64,000 nucleotides of DNA from Primulina eburnea. Its lineage: Eukaryota; Streptophyta; Magnoliopsida; Lamiales; Gesneriaceae. The stretch is taken from contig NC_133114.1 in the NCBI RefSeq assembly GCF_022965805.1, positions 9,320,261 to 9,384,260 of the forward strand. The letters run 5' to 3'. Position numbers and translations under genes: made by a program. Below, piece by piece: positions 1 through 11,009 of this stretch. The notes beneath the pieces are model-generated. The model saw only the letters and a program-made list of their open reading frames with translations, had not been told where the DNA came from and did not search any database. Within the stretch, counting starts at the first letter, position 1, and every line of letters starts with the position of its first letter.

Positions 1-1422
1 TTTGAATCAATGTTATAGCATCCTAGGATGCGTCTTGAAGTGTTGGTTAATGGCCCTTTATGATAAAGTGAGTAGGATTAAGTCTCAAGTGTAGGGATTT
101 CCGTTTTCTCGCGATTCCAGTACCTACACGGACCCCTACCCGGACCAGTACACGGGGTCCGTGTCTTTTTTCCTCCAAAATGCGAATTTCCAGTACCTAC
201 CCGGACCCCTACCCAGACCCCGTGTACGGGTCCGTGCACACCCTTTTATAAAAATAATTTAAAAAAAAAATTTATAGGATTTGCTTCGGGGTTTTATATC
301 ATGGTTTAGCACCTTGGTTAAAATTTATTTATGTAATATAGGATTTGTTTTGTGGTTTTATGCCATGGTTTAGTACGATGATTATGCGAGGTCAAGGCCT
401 GAGCGAACTAGAATGTCATAAGCTACTTATTCACTTTGGTGGTGAGCTCGAGTACCTACGTCTAAGACATGCAAGTTAAGTATTTAAAAATCCATGTTAG
501 TATGTGCAGCAACGGCCCCAGTCGAAGTCCAACGAATCCCTCAACGCCAAGTAAGTAAGTATGATGACGTGCAAAGAAAATATTTTAAGTTTTGGAGGTA
601 TGCTAAATGTCTTGTGACCAAAGTATGTTTAGGATTGAAAAGCGTTAAATTATGAACGGGGAACAATCCGCCCGTTAAATTATGAACGGGTTAGATCGAG
701 GTTGGAAAGCGTTAAATTATGAACGGGGACCAACCAGCCCGTTAAATTATGAACGGGGATCTCATGTATGTGGCAGTGGATACGTCCCTGTCAGACCCAG
801 TACTGTGGTTTGTCTGATCAGGCATTTATTATGTTATGGGTCACTTGCTTTGAAACATCCTCTACAAAAAAAATGATGAAGTTATGTATGCTCAAGTATG
901 TTCAAGTATGCAAGTGTGTTTATGAAAGTTTTCACGTTATGGCACGTCTAATTATGTATGTACGAAAGTTCAAGTTTATTATGTATGTTCAAGTTTATTA
1001 TGCAAGTTTAAGTTTCAAGTTATGTACGCTCTATTTTTAAGTTGCATGTGGTTTTATTATGTAGTACTTGTTATTCCCAGTTTATACGTGTTGAGTCTTT
1101 AGACTCACTAGACTTGATCGATGCAGGTGAGTATGTTGATGAGGAGACAGGAGGTGGCGACCAAGGGGCAGACTTGGACTGAGCGGAAGGCTAAACTCGA
1201 GGACCACTAAGTTTATGTTTTTATGAAAAGTTTAAAATACTCTGCTTTTATGTTGGATGTGAGATGTTTTGAACAAGTATGTTGTTGGCAAATTTTAGTT
1301 AGTGATGTTGATTTCAAATATTATTATGATGAATGATGAGTGACGACCGTATGGATTTTATGTTTAAGAAAATTTTTAATTTTTCCGCAATTTTTGAAGT
1401 AGTAAAAGTACGGTACGTTACA
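1..1422 (+). repeat. gypsy-1 5' LTR (3' part only)
   Basis: Matches the 3' LTR from about 240 onward (pair 240-1422 with about 7015-8198) and ends in the same ...CGGTACGTTACA. Bases 1-240 hold two copies of a 'CCAGTACCTAC..CGGACCCC' unit of about 85 bp that is absent from the 3' LTR, so the two LTRs differ by an indel. No gene lies here; the short frames are chance. Confidence 0.9.
640..757 (+). repeat. Tandem hairpin repeat in gypsy-1 5' LTR
   Basis: The phrase GTTAAATTATGAACGGG occurs four times in 120 bp. Two of them (671-690 and 738-757) are complete inverted repeats, CCCGTT–8 nt–AACGGG. The same arrangement is at about 7426-7540 in the 3' LTR (hairpins 7454-7473 and 7521-7540). Confidence 0.8.
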
Positions 1423-1424
1423 GT

Positions 1425-1436
1425 TGGTATCAGAGC
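1425..1436 (+). other. Primer-binding site, initiator Met tRNA
   Basis: TGGTATCAGAGC begins two bases after the LTR end. It is complementary to the 3' end of plant initiator Met tRNA, the usual primer for plant LTR elements. Confidence 0.93.
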
Positions 1437-1655
1437 GGTGTTCTTGTAAAGGGTTATGCCTACTGCCAGTTGCAAGAAGCTCACGAAGTCACACCTCAAG
1501 TCTGTAAGTTGTAAAGTTTTATAGTCTTTTATGTAGTAAGCATCAAGTCACGATTTCAGTATGTACATTTTTTTAAGTTCAAATTTCCTGCATCGTACGA
1601 TATTGATATTAGGTTATTGTATGCTGAGTTATGTGTTGGGTAAATTTAGAACGGT

Positions 1656-2420
1656 ATGCCTCCTAGACGTTTGGTTGCCCGTGGAGCAAGGGATGAGGAC
1701 AGAGAGGCTTGTGATGGGGAGAGGGTCACTTCTCCTCGCTCACCGCCAGATATGTAGGCACAGATGCTTGCAGGTATGACGCAGTTCTTCGCACAGTTTG
1801 CAGGGAACAATGCTGCAGTGAACACAGAGGCGAGGCCCAAACCAGAGGCAGTGTATGAGAGGTTTAGGAGGATGGATCCGAAAGAGTTCTCGGGAACTAC
1901 TGACCGATGGTGGCCGAGGGATGGATTAAATCTATCGAGGTGATTTTTGATTTCATGGAGCTGTAGGATGCAGACAGGGTCAGGTGTGCCACATTCTTTC
2001 TGTCAGGAGACGCCAGGCTTTGGTGGGAAAGTGCATCAGTGTCAGTGAACTTGCAAACACTGACGTGGAATGGGTTCAAAGAAGTTTTCTACTCCAAGTA
2101 CTTCACTGATGAAGTACGGTCCAGACTGACCACGGAGTTCATGACGCTGCGACAAGGGAGACGGCAGCGTAGCAGAGTTTGTGAGGAAGTTCGAGAGGGG
2201 GTGTCACTTCGTGCCCCTAATTGCAAATGATGCCCGAAGAAGCTGAGACATTTTATTGATGGATTGCGGCCGATCTTGCGTCGCGATGTCAGGGTTGCTG
2301 GTCCTACAATTTATGCGGTTGCCGTGTCGAGAGCTTTGACGGCAGGGCAGGACCAGAGGGACATTGAGGTCGATAGGCATTGCAAGAGGCCCTATCAGGC
2401 ACGTTGTCTTGAGGAATCTT
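1656..2420 (+). pseudogene. gag: gypsy-1 gag, degenerate
   Basis: This would encode the structural protein of the virus-like particle. The ATG at 1656 starts MPPRR, a common start for this class of plant gypsy gag. A stop follows within about 30 codons, and the homologous text continues in shifted frames: AQMLAGMTQFFAQF (about 1756), RMDPKEFSG (about 1870), a retrotransposon-gag core with RLWWE and SVNLQTLTWNGFKEVFYSKYF (2039-2100), then FIDGLRPILRRDV (about 2256). At least four frame changes or stops are present. The zinc knuckle and protease that should follow are not recognisable. It cannot give a working Gag. Confidence 0.8.
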
Positions 2421-3299
2421 TGTAAGTCTTTAAGAAACTTAAGATTAAGTGGATATGAGTACTGGAACTAGGTTATATAAGACTACTTGGGTTGTGTAAG
2501 TTTTAATTTCATGTTTATGAAATAGATGTTCATACGGGGAAATTGGGTGAAATAAAAACAAAAGAGAATTAGTTGTATTCAACATAGGTTATCAATGTTC
2601 GAATATTAAGTTTTTTTGTTTTTTTGTTTTTTTTTTCGAGTAAGAAATCTAAAATCTTTATATGAGGATTCTAGAATTCTTCGGGTTATAAGTGAAGTTG
2701 ATTTATTAGAGTTAGACCATCATTAACATGGGGAAACTTATTAAGCTTAATACGTTAGAATGAATTAAGTATTGAGGATACGTCAAAGTGTGACATTCGT
2801 TCTAATGAGGAAGGTTTAAGTGTCTTAGGCCTCAAATATAATGTAATTGAGAAGGAAATAGTTTAAGCATGTATTTGATGCTCGGAAGGTTTTATTATTT
2901 AAGAAAAAGGTCGATATTGTATATTTTGGTGTTTTATGGATTAATGTTACTCGAATTTTAAGACTAGCAACAAATTTATATTTGGGATGTATTTGTAAAT
3001 ATCTAAGTTATGTAAATTTGGTGTCGTAAGGTAAAGATTCGATTCAAGGATCAGTAGGTCAATATTATTATTGGGTTAACATAAGGTTTAACTTTTTAGT
3101 GTAGTACCAAGGATAGAAGTTGATCAGTAACTTTTGGTACTAAGATTTCTTAGGTTGAACTACATAAATACTAATGTAATAGATCGAGGATCATTACGGG
3201 TATAGTATAAGGAAAGTAAGATACGATAAGTTTAAACCTCCATTTCTAATATTGAGAATTGTGAGAAAAGTTAGAATTTGAGGTCATATAAAGTAAAAC
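2421..3299 (+). other. Non-coding, AT-rich stretch in place of protease and N-terminal RT
   Basis: Between gag and the RT fragment there should be a zinc knuckle, protease and the first half of RT, about 1.5-2 kb. Instead there are about 880 bp with no frame above 60 codons. Near 3260-3300 a few scrambled RT-like words may remain (AATTTGAGGTCATA resembles the DLRSGYH codons). It is either a decayed remnant or a replacement; I see no terminal repeats marking an insertion. Confidence 0.5.
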
Positions 3300-5770
3300 T
3301 AAGACAATCTTCAGAACCAGGTATGGGCATTACGAGTTCTTGGTGATGCCATTTGGACTGACGAATGCTCCAGCAATTTTTATGGACCTCATGGATCGAG
3401 TATTTCAACCCTACTTAGATCAGTTCGTCATAGTGTTCATTGACGACATTCTTATATACTCGAAGAGCCATGAGGAGCATAGTAAGCATTCGAGAACAGT
3501 GTTGCAGGTTTTGCAGAGACACAAGTTGTATGCAAAATTCAGTAAGTGTGAATTCTGGTTGGAGAAAATAGCAATTTTTAGGACATATAATATCTAGCAG
3601 TGGTATTGAGGTGGATCCAGCTAAGGTGGTGACAGTTAAAGAATGGATTGAGCCGAAGAATGCATCAGAGATCCGCAGTTTCCTAGGCTTAGCAGGCTAC
3701 TACAAAAAGTTTATTCAGGGATTTTCTTCGATAGCAGTGCCACTCACCTCATTGACCAAGAAGAATGTCAAATTCATATGGAGTGAAGAGTGTCAGAAGA
3801 GCTTTGATACCTTGAAACAAGCTCTTATCACAGCGCCAGTGTTAGCCATGCCAGCAGGACAAGATAATTTTGTGTTGTAGACCGATGCTTCTAAGCTCGG
3901 TTTGGGCGCAGTATTGATGCAGAATGGTCGGGTTATAGCTTATGCTTCCAGACAGTTAAAAGTGCATGAAAAGAATTATCCGACTCATGATTTTGAGGTA
4001 GCTGCCGTGGTCTTTGCTTTGAAGATTTGGAGACATTATTTGTACGGCGAGAAATGCCAGATATTCACTTATCACAAGAGTCTAAAGTATTTCTTCACGC
4101 AAAAAGAACTTAACATGAGACAAAGACGGTGGTTGGAGTTAGTAAAAGACTATGATTGTAAAATTAGCTATCATCCAGGGAAAGCTAATGTTGTGGCAGA
4201 TGCTTTGAGTAGAAAGGTAACAATCTTAGCACAGCTGTCATTGCAGAGATCTCTTCAGTCTGAGATTCAAAGGTTTGACTTGGAAGTTTATCGCGAGGGC
4301 AGAGCTCCTAAGCTGTCTAATCTGACGGTCCAATCTTCCTTGTTAGACCGTATCCGAGCAGGTCAGCCTTCAGATGAGCAGTTATTTAAATGGAGGCTGA
4401 AAGATGAAGCCAAGGGCAGTGTACTTTATTCAGTGTCCGATGGTATTGTGAGATACAAAGATAGGATGTGGGTGCCTAGTGTTGCTTCGATCAGACAGGA
4501 TATTATGACAGAGGCACACGCATCTCCGTATTCTATTCACCCATGAGGTACCAAGATGTACAAAGACTTGCAGATTTTGTATTGGTGGCCAGGAATGAAG
4601 CGAGACATACGCAGATTTGTGTCTGAATGCCTCACTTGTCAGCAAGTGAAGGCAGAGCATCAGAGACCGGCTAGATTGCTTAAGCCTCTCCCTATCCCTG
4701 AATGGAAATGGGAGAATATCACTATGAACTTCGTCGTTGGACTACCTAGATCAGTCAGAGGATCCAACGCCATCTGGGTTATAGTGGATCGACTAACTAA
4801 GTCAGCACATTTCTTACCGGTGAAGACGACTTTCTCTATGACTCAGTATGCAGAACTCTATATCCGGGAGATAGTTCGTTTGCACGGAATCCCAGTTTCT
4901 ATTGTGTCCGACAGGGATCCGAGATTCACATCATCTTTCTGGAAAAGTTTACATGCAGCCATGGGGACGAAATTGTTATTCAGTACTGCATTTCACCCTC
5001 AGACAGATGGCCAGTCTGAGCGAGTGATTCAGATATTAGAGGATTTGTTGAGAGCCTGTATGATTGATTTTCAGGCGACTTGGGAGTCTAAATTACCACT
5101 CGTGGAGTTTACCTACAATAACAGTTTTCAATCATCAATAGGTATGGCTCCTTATGAAGCGTTGTATGGAAGGAAGTGCTGATCGCCAGTTCATTGGGAT
5201 GAAGTTGGTGAGAGAACAGAACTTGGTCCAGAGATAGTTCAGCAGACTGCAGATGTGGTGGTCAAGATTCGTGATAGAATGAAGACCGCCCAGAGCCGTC
5301 AAAAGAGTTATGCGGACAAGAGAAGAAGGGATCTTGAGTTTGCCGTAGGTGATCATGTATTCGTTAAGATAGCACCTATGAAGGGTGTTATGAGATTTGG
5401 GAAGAAAGGTAAGCTGAGTCCGAAATTTATTGGACCGTTTGAAATTCTTGACATAGTTGGGACACTAGCTTATCGTGTAGCCCTACCGCCGAATCTGGCC
5501 GGAGTGCACAATGTGTTACACGTTTCAATGTTGAGGAAGTATCTAGCTAATCCTTCGCATGTTCTGAGCCATGAGCCATTGCATTTGACTCCAGACCTGT
5601 CTTATGAGGAAAAACCAGTTAAAATTTTAGACAGACAAGAACGTAGGCTTCGGAACAAGACGACTAAGTTAGTAAAAGTCCAATGGTTGAATCAATCAGT
5701 GGAGGAGGCCATTTGGGAAGTTGGAGCAGACATGAGACTTCGCTACCCGGAGTTGTTCGGTAAGACTTAA
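3300..5770 (+). pseudogene. pol: gypsy-1 pol: C-terminal RT, RNase H, integrase
   Basis: The RT half starts at [10 protein letters not shown] and has the catalytic FIDD motif (about 3440). A frameshift near 3590 joins the connection domain ([18 protein letters not shown]). RNase H follows, with its TDHKS motif changed to TYHKS. Integrase has a recognisable HHCC zinc finger (HASP..IHP, CLTCQQVK) and DDE core, but the first catalytic Asp is Asn (ITMNFVVG); SDRDPRF and QSERV remain. The GPFEIL motif and chromo-like VQWLN..W-E tail are present to 5770. From 3611 the frame is constant, with three in-frame stops at 3878, 4544 and 5180. So pol is fairly young but dead by frameshift, stops and catalytic changes. 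Confidence 0.9.
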
Positions 5771-5790
5771 TTTCGAGGACGAAATTTTTA

Positions 5791-5806
5791 TAAGTGGGGG
5801 AGATAC
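5791..5806 (+). other. Polypurine tract of gypsy-1
   Basis: AGTGGGGGAGATAC lies directly before the TGTAAAGCCC start of the 3' LTR, where plus-strand priming is expected. Confidence 0.8.
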
Positions 5807-8198
5807 TGTAAAGCCCAAAAATTAGTATACGTAAAATCCATGCATTTATTTAAATTATATTATCTTAATTATTTATGGTTAATCGATCTACATTAATAAT
5901 ATTTTCTCGAGTTTTATGTTTCAGGCGATTATTCGAGGCGAGATCGAGGAAAGGAGACCGGGACGATTTTTAGTGAATTTTAATGTGGTATTTTATTTTA
6001 AGTTAGGTATGAGGCATTTTAAATGATTTATGAAGTTTTAATATTTTTAAAGCCTAATTTAAATATTAATTTATTTTAGAATTTTTAAACTTTTAAAGTT
6101 TATCAATTAGGGGATTTAGTAAATTTATTATAAGATTAGAATTTTATTAATTTGTTGATTTTTTAACATTTTAATTGGCATGATTTATTTATTTAAACAC
6201 ATATTTTATAATTACTAATCATGTGGTTTACTACACACCAGACACACATATTCAAATACTTCAACATATTTTTCACACACACTCACACACGTAAAGCACA
6301 TACACACCAACACATCTTTTTCAATCTTTTTGACTTAAGGGGAAAGGAAGTTCTCTTTAACTTCTCTTCTTTCCATCTCCACATCACTACTCCCCTCTCC
6401 ATGTTCTCCTTTCCAAGAGCACGTCCACTCTCTGCAATATTCCAGCAATTTTAGTTCACTTTTATTTCAAGAAAATCGAGCCACGTTCGTCCCGAATCGT
6501 CTCTCGCTCCGTCTCCGCTTCGGTGTCGTCGTTTCGGTATTATTTAATCATCAAAGGCACGTATAATCTTTCTTTGCTGCATCGATGATGTCATATTATG
6601 TGTTGCGTTGTTTTTATGCGTAAAAATATATGTGTGATGTAGAAGTTTGAGCAGAAAATTCATCAAATGCGTTTTGAAATATTTCTGGATCTGAAATTTT
6701 GTGTTTTGCTGTTCTTTTGAAAACTGCGAATTTTCAGTTGAGATTATGAGAAAACTTTCAACATATAAAACGTAGTACTTTTTGATACCTTCGATTTGAT
6801 ATAAAATTCGAAATTTTTGGATAAGAAACGAGTGAGTTATGATCGTTTTTGTGAGACTGCTCAAACTGAAATTTTCTAAAATATGTTCATGATATGTTCT
6901 TGAAGTTTTATTGTTGCAGGTTTCGTTGAGTATCGATGGGTGATCATTGCTGTGTTTTAGGTATATCGAAAATGATGTTGGGATATAGGATTTGTTTTAC
7001 GGGTCCGTGAACACCCTTTTATAAAAAAAAATTTTAAAAAAAAAAATTTTTTTTATAGGATTTGCTTCGGGGTTTTATATCATGGTTTAGCACATTGGTT
7101 AAAATTTATTTATGTAAAATATAGGATTTGTTTTGTGGTTTTATGCCATGGTTTAGTACGATGATTATGCGAGGTCAAGGCCTGAGCGAACTAGAATGTC
7201 ATAAGCTACTTATTTACTTTGGTGGTGAGCTCGAGTACCTACGTCTAAGACATGCAAGTTAAGTATTTAAAAATCCATGTTAGTATGTGTAGCAACGGCC
7301 CCAGTCGAAGTCCAACGAATCTCTCAACGCCAAGTAAGTAAGTATGATGACGTGCAAATAAAATATTTTAAGTTTTGGAGGTATGCTAAATGTCTTGTGA
7401 CCAAAGTATGTTTAGGATTGGAAAGCGTTAAATTATGAACTGGGACCAATCCGCCCGTTAAATTATGAACGGGTTAGATCGAGGTTGGAAAGTGTTAAAT
7501 TATGAACGGGGACCAACCAGCCCGTTAAATTATGAACGGGGATCTCATGTATGTGGCAGTGGATACGTCCCTGTCGGCCCAGTACTGTGGTTTGTCTGAT
7601 CAGGCATATATTATGTTATGGGTCACTTGCTTTGAAACATCCTCTACAAAAAAAATGATGAAGTTATGTATGCTCAAGTATGTTCAAGTATGCAAGTATG
7701 TTTATGAAAGTTTTCACGTTATGGCACGTCTAATTATGTATGTACGAAAGTTCAAGTTTATTATGTATGTTCAAGTTTATTATGCAAGTTTAAAGTTATG
7801 TACGCTCTATTCTTAAGTTGCATGTGGTTTTATTATGTAGTACTTGTTATTCCCAGTTTATACGTGTTGAGTCTTTAGACTCACTAGACTTGATCGATGC
7901 AGGTGAATATGTTGATGAGGATACAGGAGGTGGCGACCAAGGGGCAGACTTGGACTGAGCGGAAGGCTAAACCCAAGGACCACTAAGTTTATGTTTTTAT
8001 GAAAAGTTTAAAATACTCTACTTTTATGTTGGATGTGAGGTGTTTTGAACAAGTATGTTGTTGGCAAATTTTAGTTAGTGATGTTGATTTCAAATATTAT
8101 TATGATGAATGATGAGTGACGACCGTATGGATTTTATGTTTAAGAAAATTTTTAATTTTTCCGCAATTTTTGAAGTAGTAAAAGTACGGTACGTTACA
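5807..8198 (+). repeat. gypsy-1 3' LTR, complete (2,392 bp)
   Basis: Starts TGTAAAGCCC just after the polypurine tract and ends GTACGTTACA. It includes the hairpin array at about 7426-7540 and a CAAGTATG-rich stretch around 7670-7800. There is no coding content. Confidence 0.9.
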
Positions 8199-10975
8199 CC
8201 TACGAACTTTCTTCAAGGAACTCCTTCTTTATTCTTCTAATCAGGTCCAAGACTAGATCGTTTGATCCTTCTTTCAAATTGCACTAGAAAATTTTGAAGA
8301 AGTTTTGCGTAGGAGAGAAATTAATTGAGAGATGGCTCAAATTTTCCTTCAAAAGGGGGAGTGGCCGATTTTCTCTTTGAAAGTGAAAGTCTCGAAGACC
8401 TTGTGTTGTGGTAGGCTAGGGTTTTTAATTAACATGTGTTATTTATAATTAAATAATTGCATAATGATATAATTAACATTAATGAGCTTGATTTAATTAA
8501 TTGAGCTAGTCCAACTAGTTTAATTAATTTAATCAAAGCCTATTAAAACTTTAATTATTTATTATGATGGACTTGTACTCTTACAAGCCCATTAAACATA
8601 TCCACCTTATTTAATTTATTAATTAATAAACTCAACTTTTGAGCTTAATAAATTCAATATTTGAATTTATTATTTAAATTACAAATTCAACTACTTTGAA
8701 TTTTTTTTTATCACTTCCAAAATTTAATATTTAATAAACCCAAAATTTAAGTTTAATAAATTAAATTCTCAAATTTTATAAATTCAACTACTTGAATGTA
8801 TTCTCTCAAAATTTAATTATCATAAATTCAACTCCTTGAATTTACTATATAATATAAATTCAACTTCTTGAATTTATTCTCTCAACGGAAACAAATGATC
8901 CAGTACTTGTGTGACCCTCAATGGTTCAGGGATACAGCTAGCTGTGGGTTCACAACTCCTTGTGATTCAGAATAACGTTTATTCTTATTCGGGCTTACCC
9001 TAGTTAGCCTCATTCTTTTCATCAACACTTTGATCAAGAATGTCAGAACTCATTTCTGATTGCACCCATCGGATCATGGTAAGAGCGTCTTGTCACGCCT
9101 CGAGCCCGAGCCCGCGGCTGCGTGACTGCACAATAAGCCCCTATAGCAACTACTTCGTATTCGTCCTCGCTTTACGAAAATGATTAACTCAAGTTGCTAT
9201 AGAAGTCCATTGTAAACCTTTATAAACTCATTTTAAATCTTTGATTTTTTCGATGTGGGACAAGGGTATCACAATCACCCCTCCTTCAGAACGCGACGTC
9301 CTCGTCGCGGCCTGACCCTTCGATCCACCAGCACCGAGAATCTAGAGGTGGCTCCTACAGGTTCAAGAGATGTCTCCCGTCATGTAGCACTTTGCCCCGC
9401 AGGTTCAAGAGGTGGCTCCCATGCACGTAACACTTTGCCCTGCATAGCACTTATTTCTCGGTGTTCCACGCCGGTGACCTGCTCTGATACCATTCTGTCA
9501 CGCCCCGAGCTCGGCCCGCGACTACGTGACTGCACAATATGATCCTATAGCAACTACTTCGTATTCGTCCTCGCTTTACGAAAATGATTAACCCAAGTTG
9601 CTATAGAAGTTCATTGTAGCCTTTTATAAACTCATTTTAAATCTTTAATTTTTCAGATGTGGGACAAGAGTATCAATCACCCCTCCTTCAGAACGCGACG
9701 TCCTCGTCGCGGCCTGACCCTTCGATCCACCAGCACCGAGAATCTAGAGGTGGCTCCTACAGGTTCAAGAGATGGCTCCCGTCATGTAGCACTTTGCCCT
9801 GCAGGTTCAAGAGGTGGCTCCCATGCACGTAACACTTTGTCCTGCATAGCACTTATTTCTCGGTGTTCCACGCCGGTGACCTGCTCTGATACCATTCTGT
9901 CACGCCTCGAGCCCGAGCCCGCGGCTGCGTGACTGCACAATGAGCCTCTATAGCAACTACTTCGTATTCGTCCTCGCTTTACGAAAATGATTAACCCAAG
10001 TTGCTATAGAAGTCCATTGTAAGCCATTATAAACTCATTTTAAATCTTTGATTTTTTCGATGTGGGACAAGGGTATCACACGTCTAGTAGCATCGCCCCA
10101 TGATCCCTAGGTATCACTGATAGTGCCTGCAAGAACCAGTCGATTATGATTAGCGTACAGTACGGTCCTTTCATCTCATATATCCCGATCGAATCTGCAA
10201 CCATTGGTTCATCGAGGGTTGCATATTAATTCGATAACTATGTGATAACTATTAATAGTGGCATCGCATGTACCATTGGAGAACTCCTTATCTAATGTAC
10301 ATCTCATACTCTGGCCAGAGATTCCACGAACTATAATTTCATTAGATCACATAGGATATCCACACCCGTAGGTGAGCGGTGAATCCCCGACTACAATGCA
10401 CTGGCTCCTATACGTGTCGCAACTGTACCCAACCTCGCCACCTGATGACTCTCTTGGAGCCGGTAAACGAGTCAAAGCACAGCCCTAGCATATAGAGCCT
10501 CAGTGTTGTCCCGGGTCGTAAGGACTAATGGTGTACAATCATAACCACGGACTTATCCTCTCGATGAATGATAACCACTTGGAAAGTCCGAGGGAGGGTT
10601 GTTCAGTATAATCATCATATGACTACCCATCTGTATGTTTGGACATCTCCATGACCTTACCAAGAAACGCAGTACACAACATCACAGATGCTAGTCTCGA
10701 GCATCAAGAGACCTTTATCCATGTTTTAGGCGGCTGAATCGACTAGGAACGAAGTTAGAATATGCAGTGTTTACAAATGAGTTTCAACATTGAATTACGA
10801 TTCATTTGCATTAAAGCATAATCAAGGACTTTATCTATGCTGATTGCATGGGTATACAGATAAAGTATAACGAAACCATTAAAAGTTAAATTATATTAAA
10901 ATAAAGATTGTTTATTTCACTTGAGTCAATAAATTCCCTAGCCAAACGTTGGCTTGCAGGGCATCTACTCTAACA
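8199..10975 (-). repeat. copia-1 3' LTR (left side), partial, interrupted by a TRIM
   Basis: Aligns by eye with the copia-2 LTR from about 200 bases inside it (compare 8199 with about 24548) to the end ..CTACTCTAACA at 10975. Without the 990-bp TRIM and its duplicated CGTCT, about 1.8 kb remains. No gene is present. Confidence 0.88.
9091..10080 (-). mobile_element. TRIM element with three LTRs, target duplication CGTCT
   Basis: The order on the + strand is LTR 9091-9273, internal 9274-9495, LTR 9496-9675, internal 9676-9897, LTR 9898-10080. LTRs of about 183 bp run TGTCACGCC...TATCACA; the middle one has lost two terminal bases. Each internal unit of about 222 bp carries GCTCTGATACCA (9481-9492 and 9883-9894), the complement of the Met-tRNA primer site, so the element points to the minus strand. 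The reverse complement of CACCCCTCCTTC serves as polypurine tract. CGTCT flanks both sides (9086-9090, 10081-10085), and the same LTR position is uninterrupted in copia-2. There is no coding capacity, as expected of a TRIM. Confidence 0.92.
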
Positions 10976-10992
10976 ATCTCCCACTTGCCCTA
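10976..10992 (-). other. Polypurine tract of copia-1 (read on minus)
   Basis: ATCTCCCACTTGCCCTA is the complement of a purine-rich GGCAAGTGGGAGAT abutting the TGTTAGAGTAG LTR start, as in copia-2 and copia-4. Confidence 0.85.
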
Positions 10993-11009
10993 GAGCCAAC
11001 TACCCTTAA

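Larger units (their letters stand above)
1..8198 (+). mobile_element. gypsy-1: Ty3/gypsy retrotransposon, 5' end outside the window
   Basis: The element reads LTR (partial), Met-tRNA primer site, gag, pol (RT, RNase H, IN), polypurine tract, LTR. The domain order RT–RNase H–IN and the C-terminal VQW...W-E segment are those of chromovirus-type Ty3/gypsy elements. The two LTRs are near-identical over about 1.1 kb. The 3' LTR ends at 8198 in ...GTTACA and is followed by CCTACGAACTTTC, a phrase also found inside the copia LTRs at about 24548 and 31886. I infer that gypsy-1 inserted into the left LTR of copia-1, with CCTAC as the expected target duplication; the left copy lies outside the window. 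Confidence 0.9.

Noticed and set aside
768..1040. 90-codon frame in gypsy-1 5' LTR with a relative at 7532-7816
   Set aside because: Located in both LTRs, made of CAAGTATG/TTTATTATG repeats, and has no coding signature.
9255..9932. Two similar frames of 95 and 91 codons
   Set aside because: They run across LTR–internal boundaries of the TRIM and are similar only because the element is tandemly repeated. TRIMs do not encode proteins.
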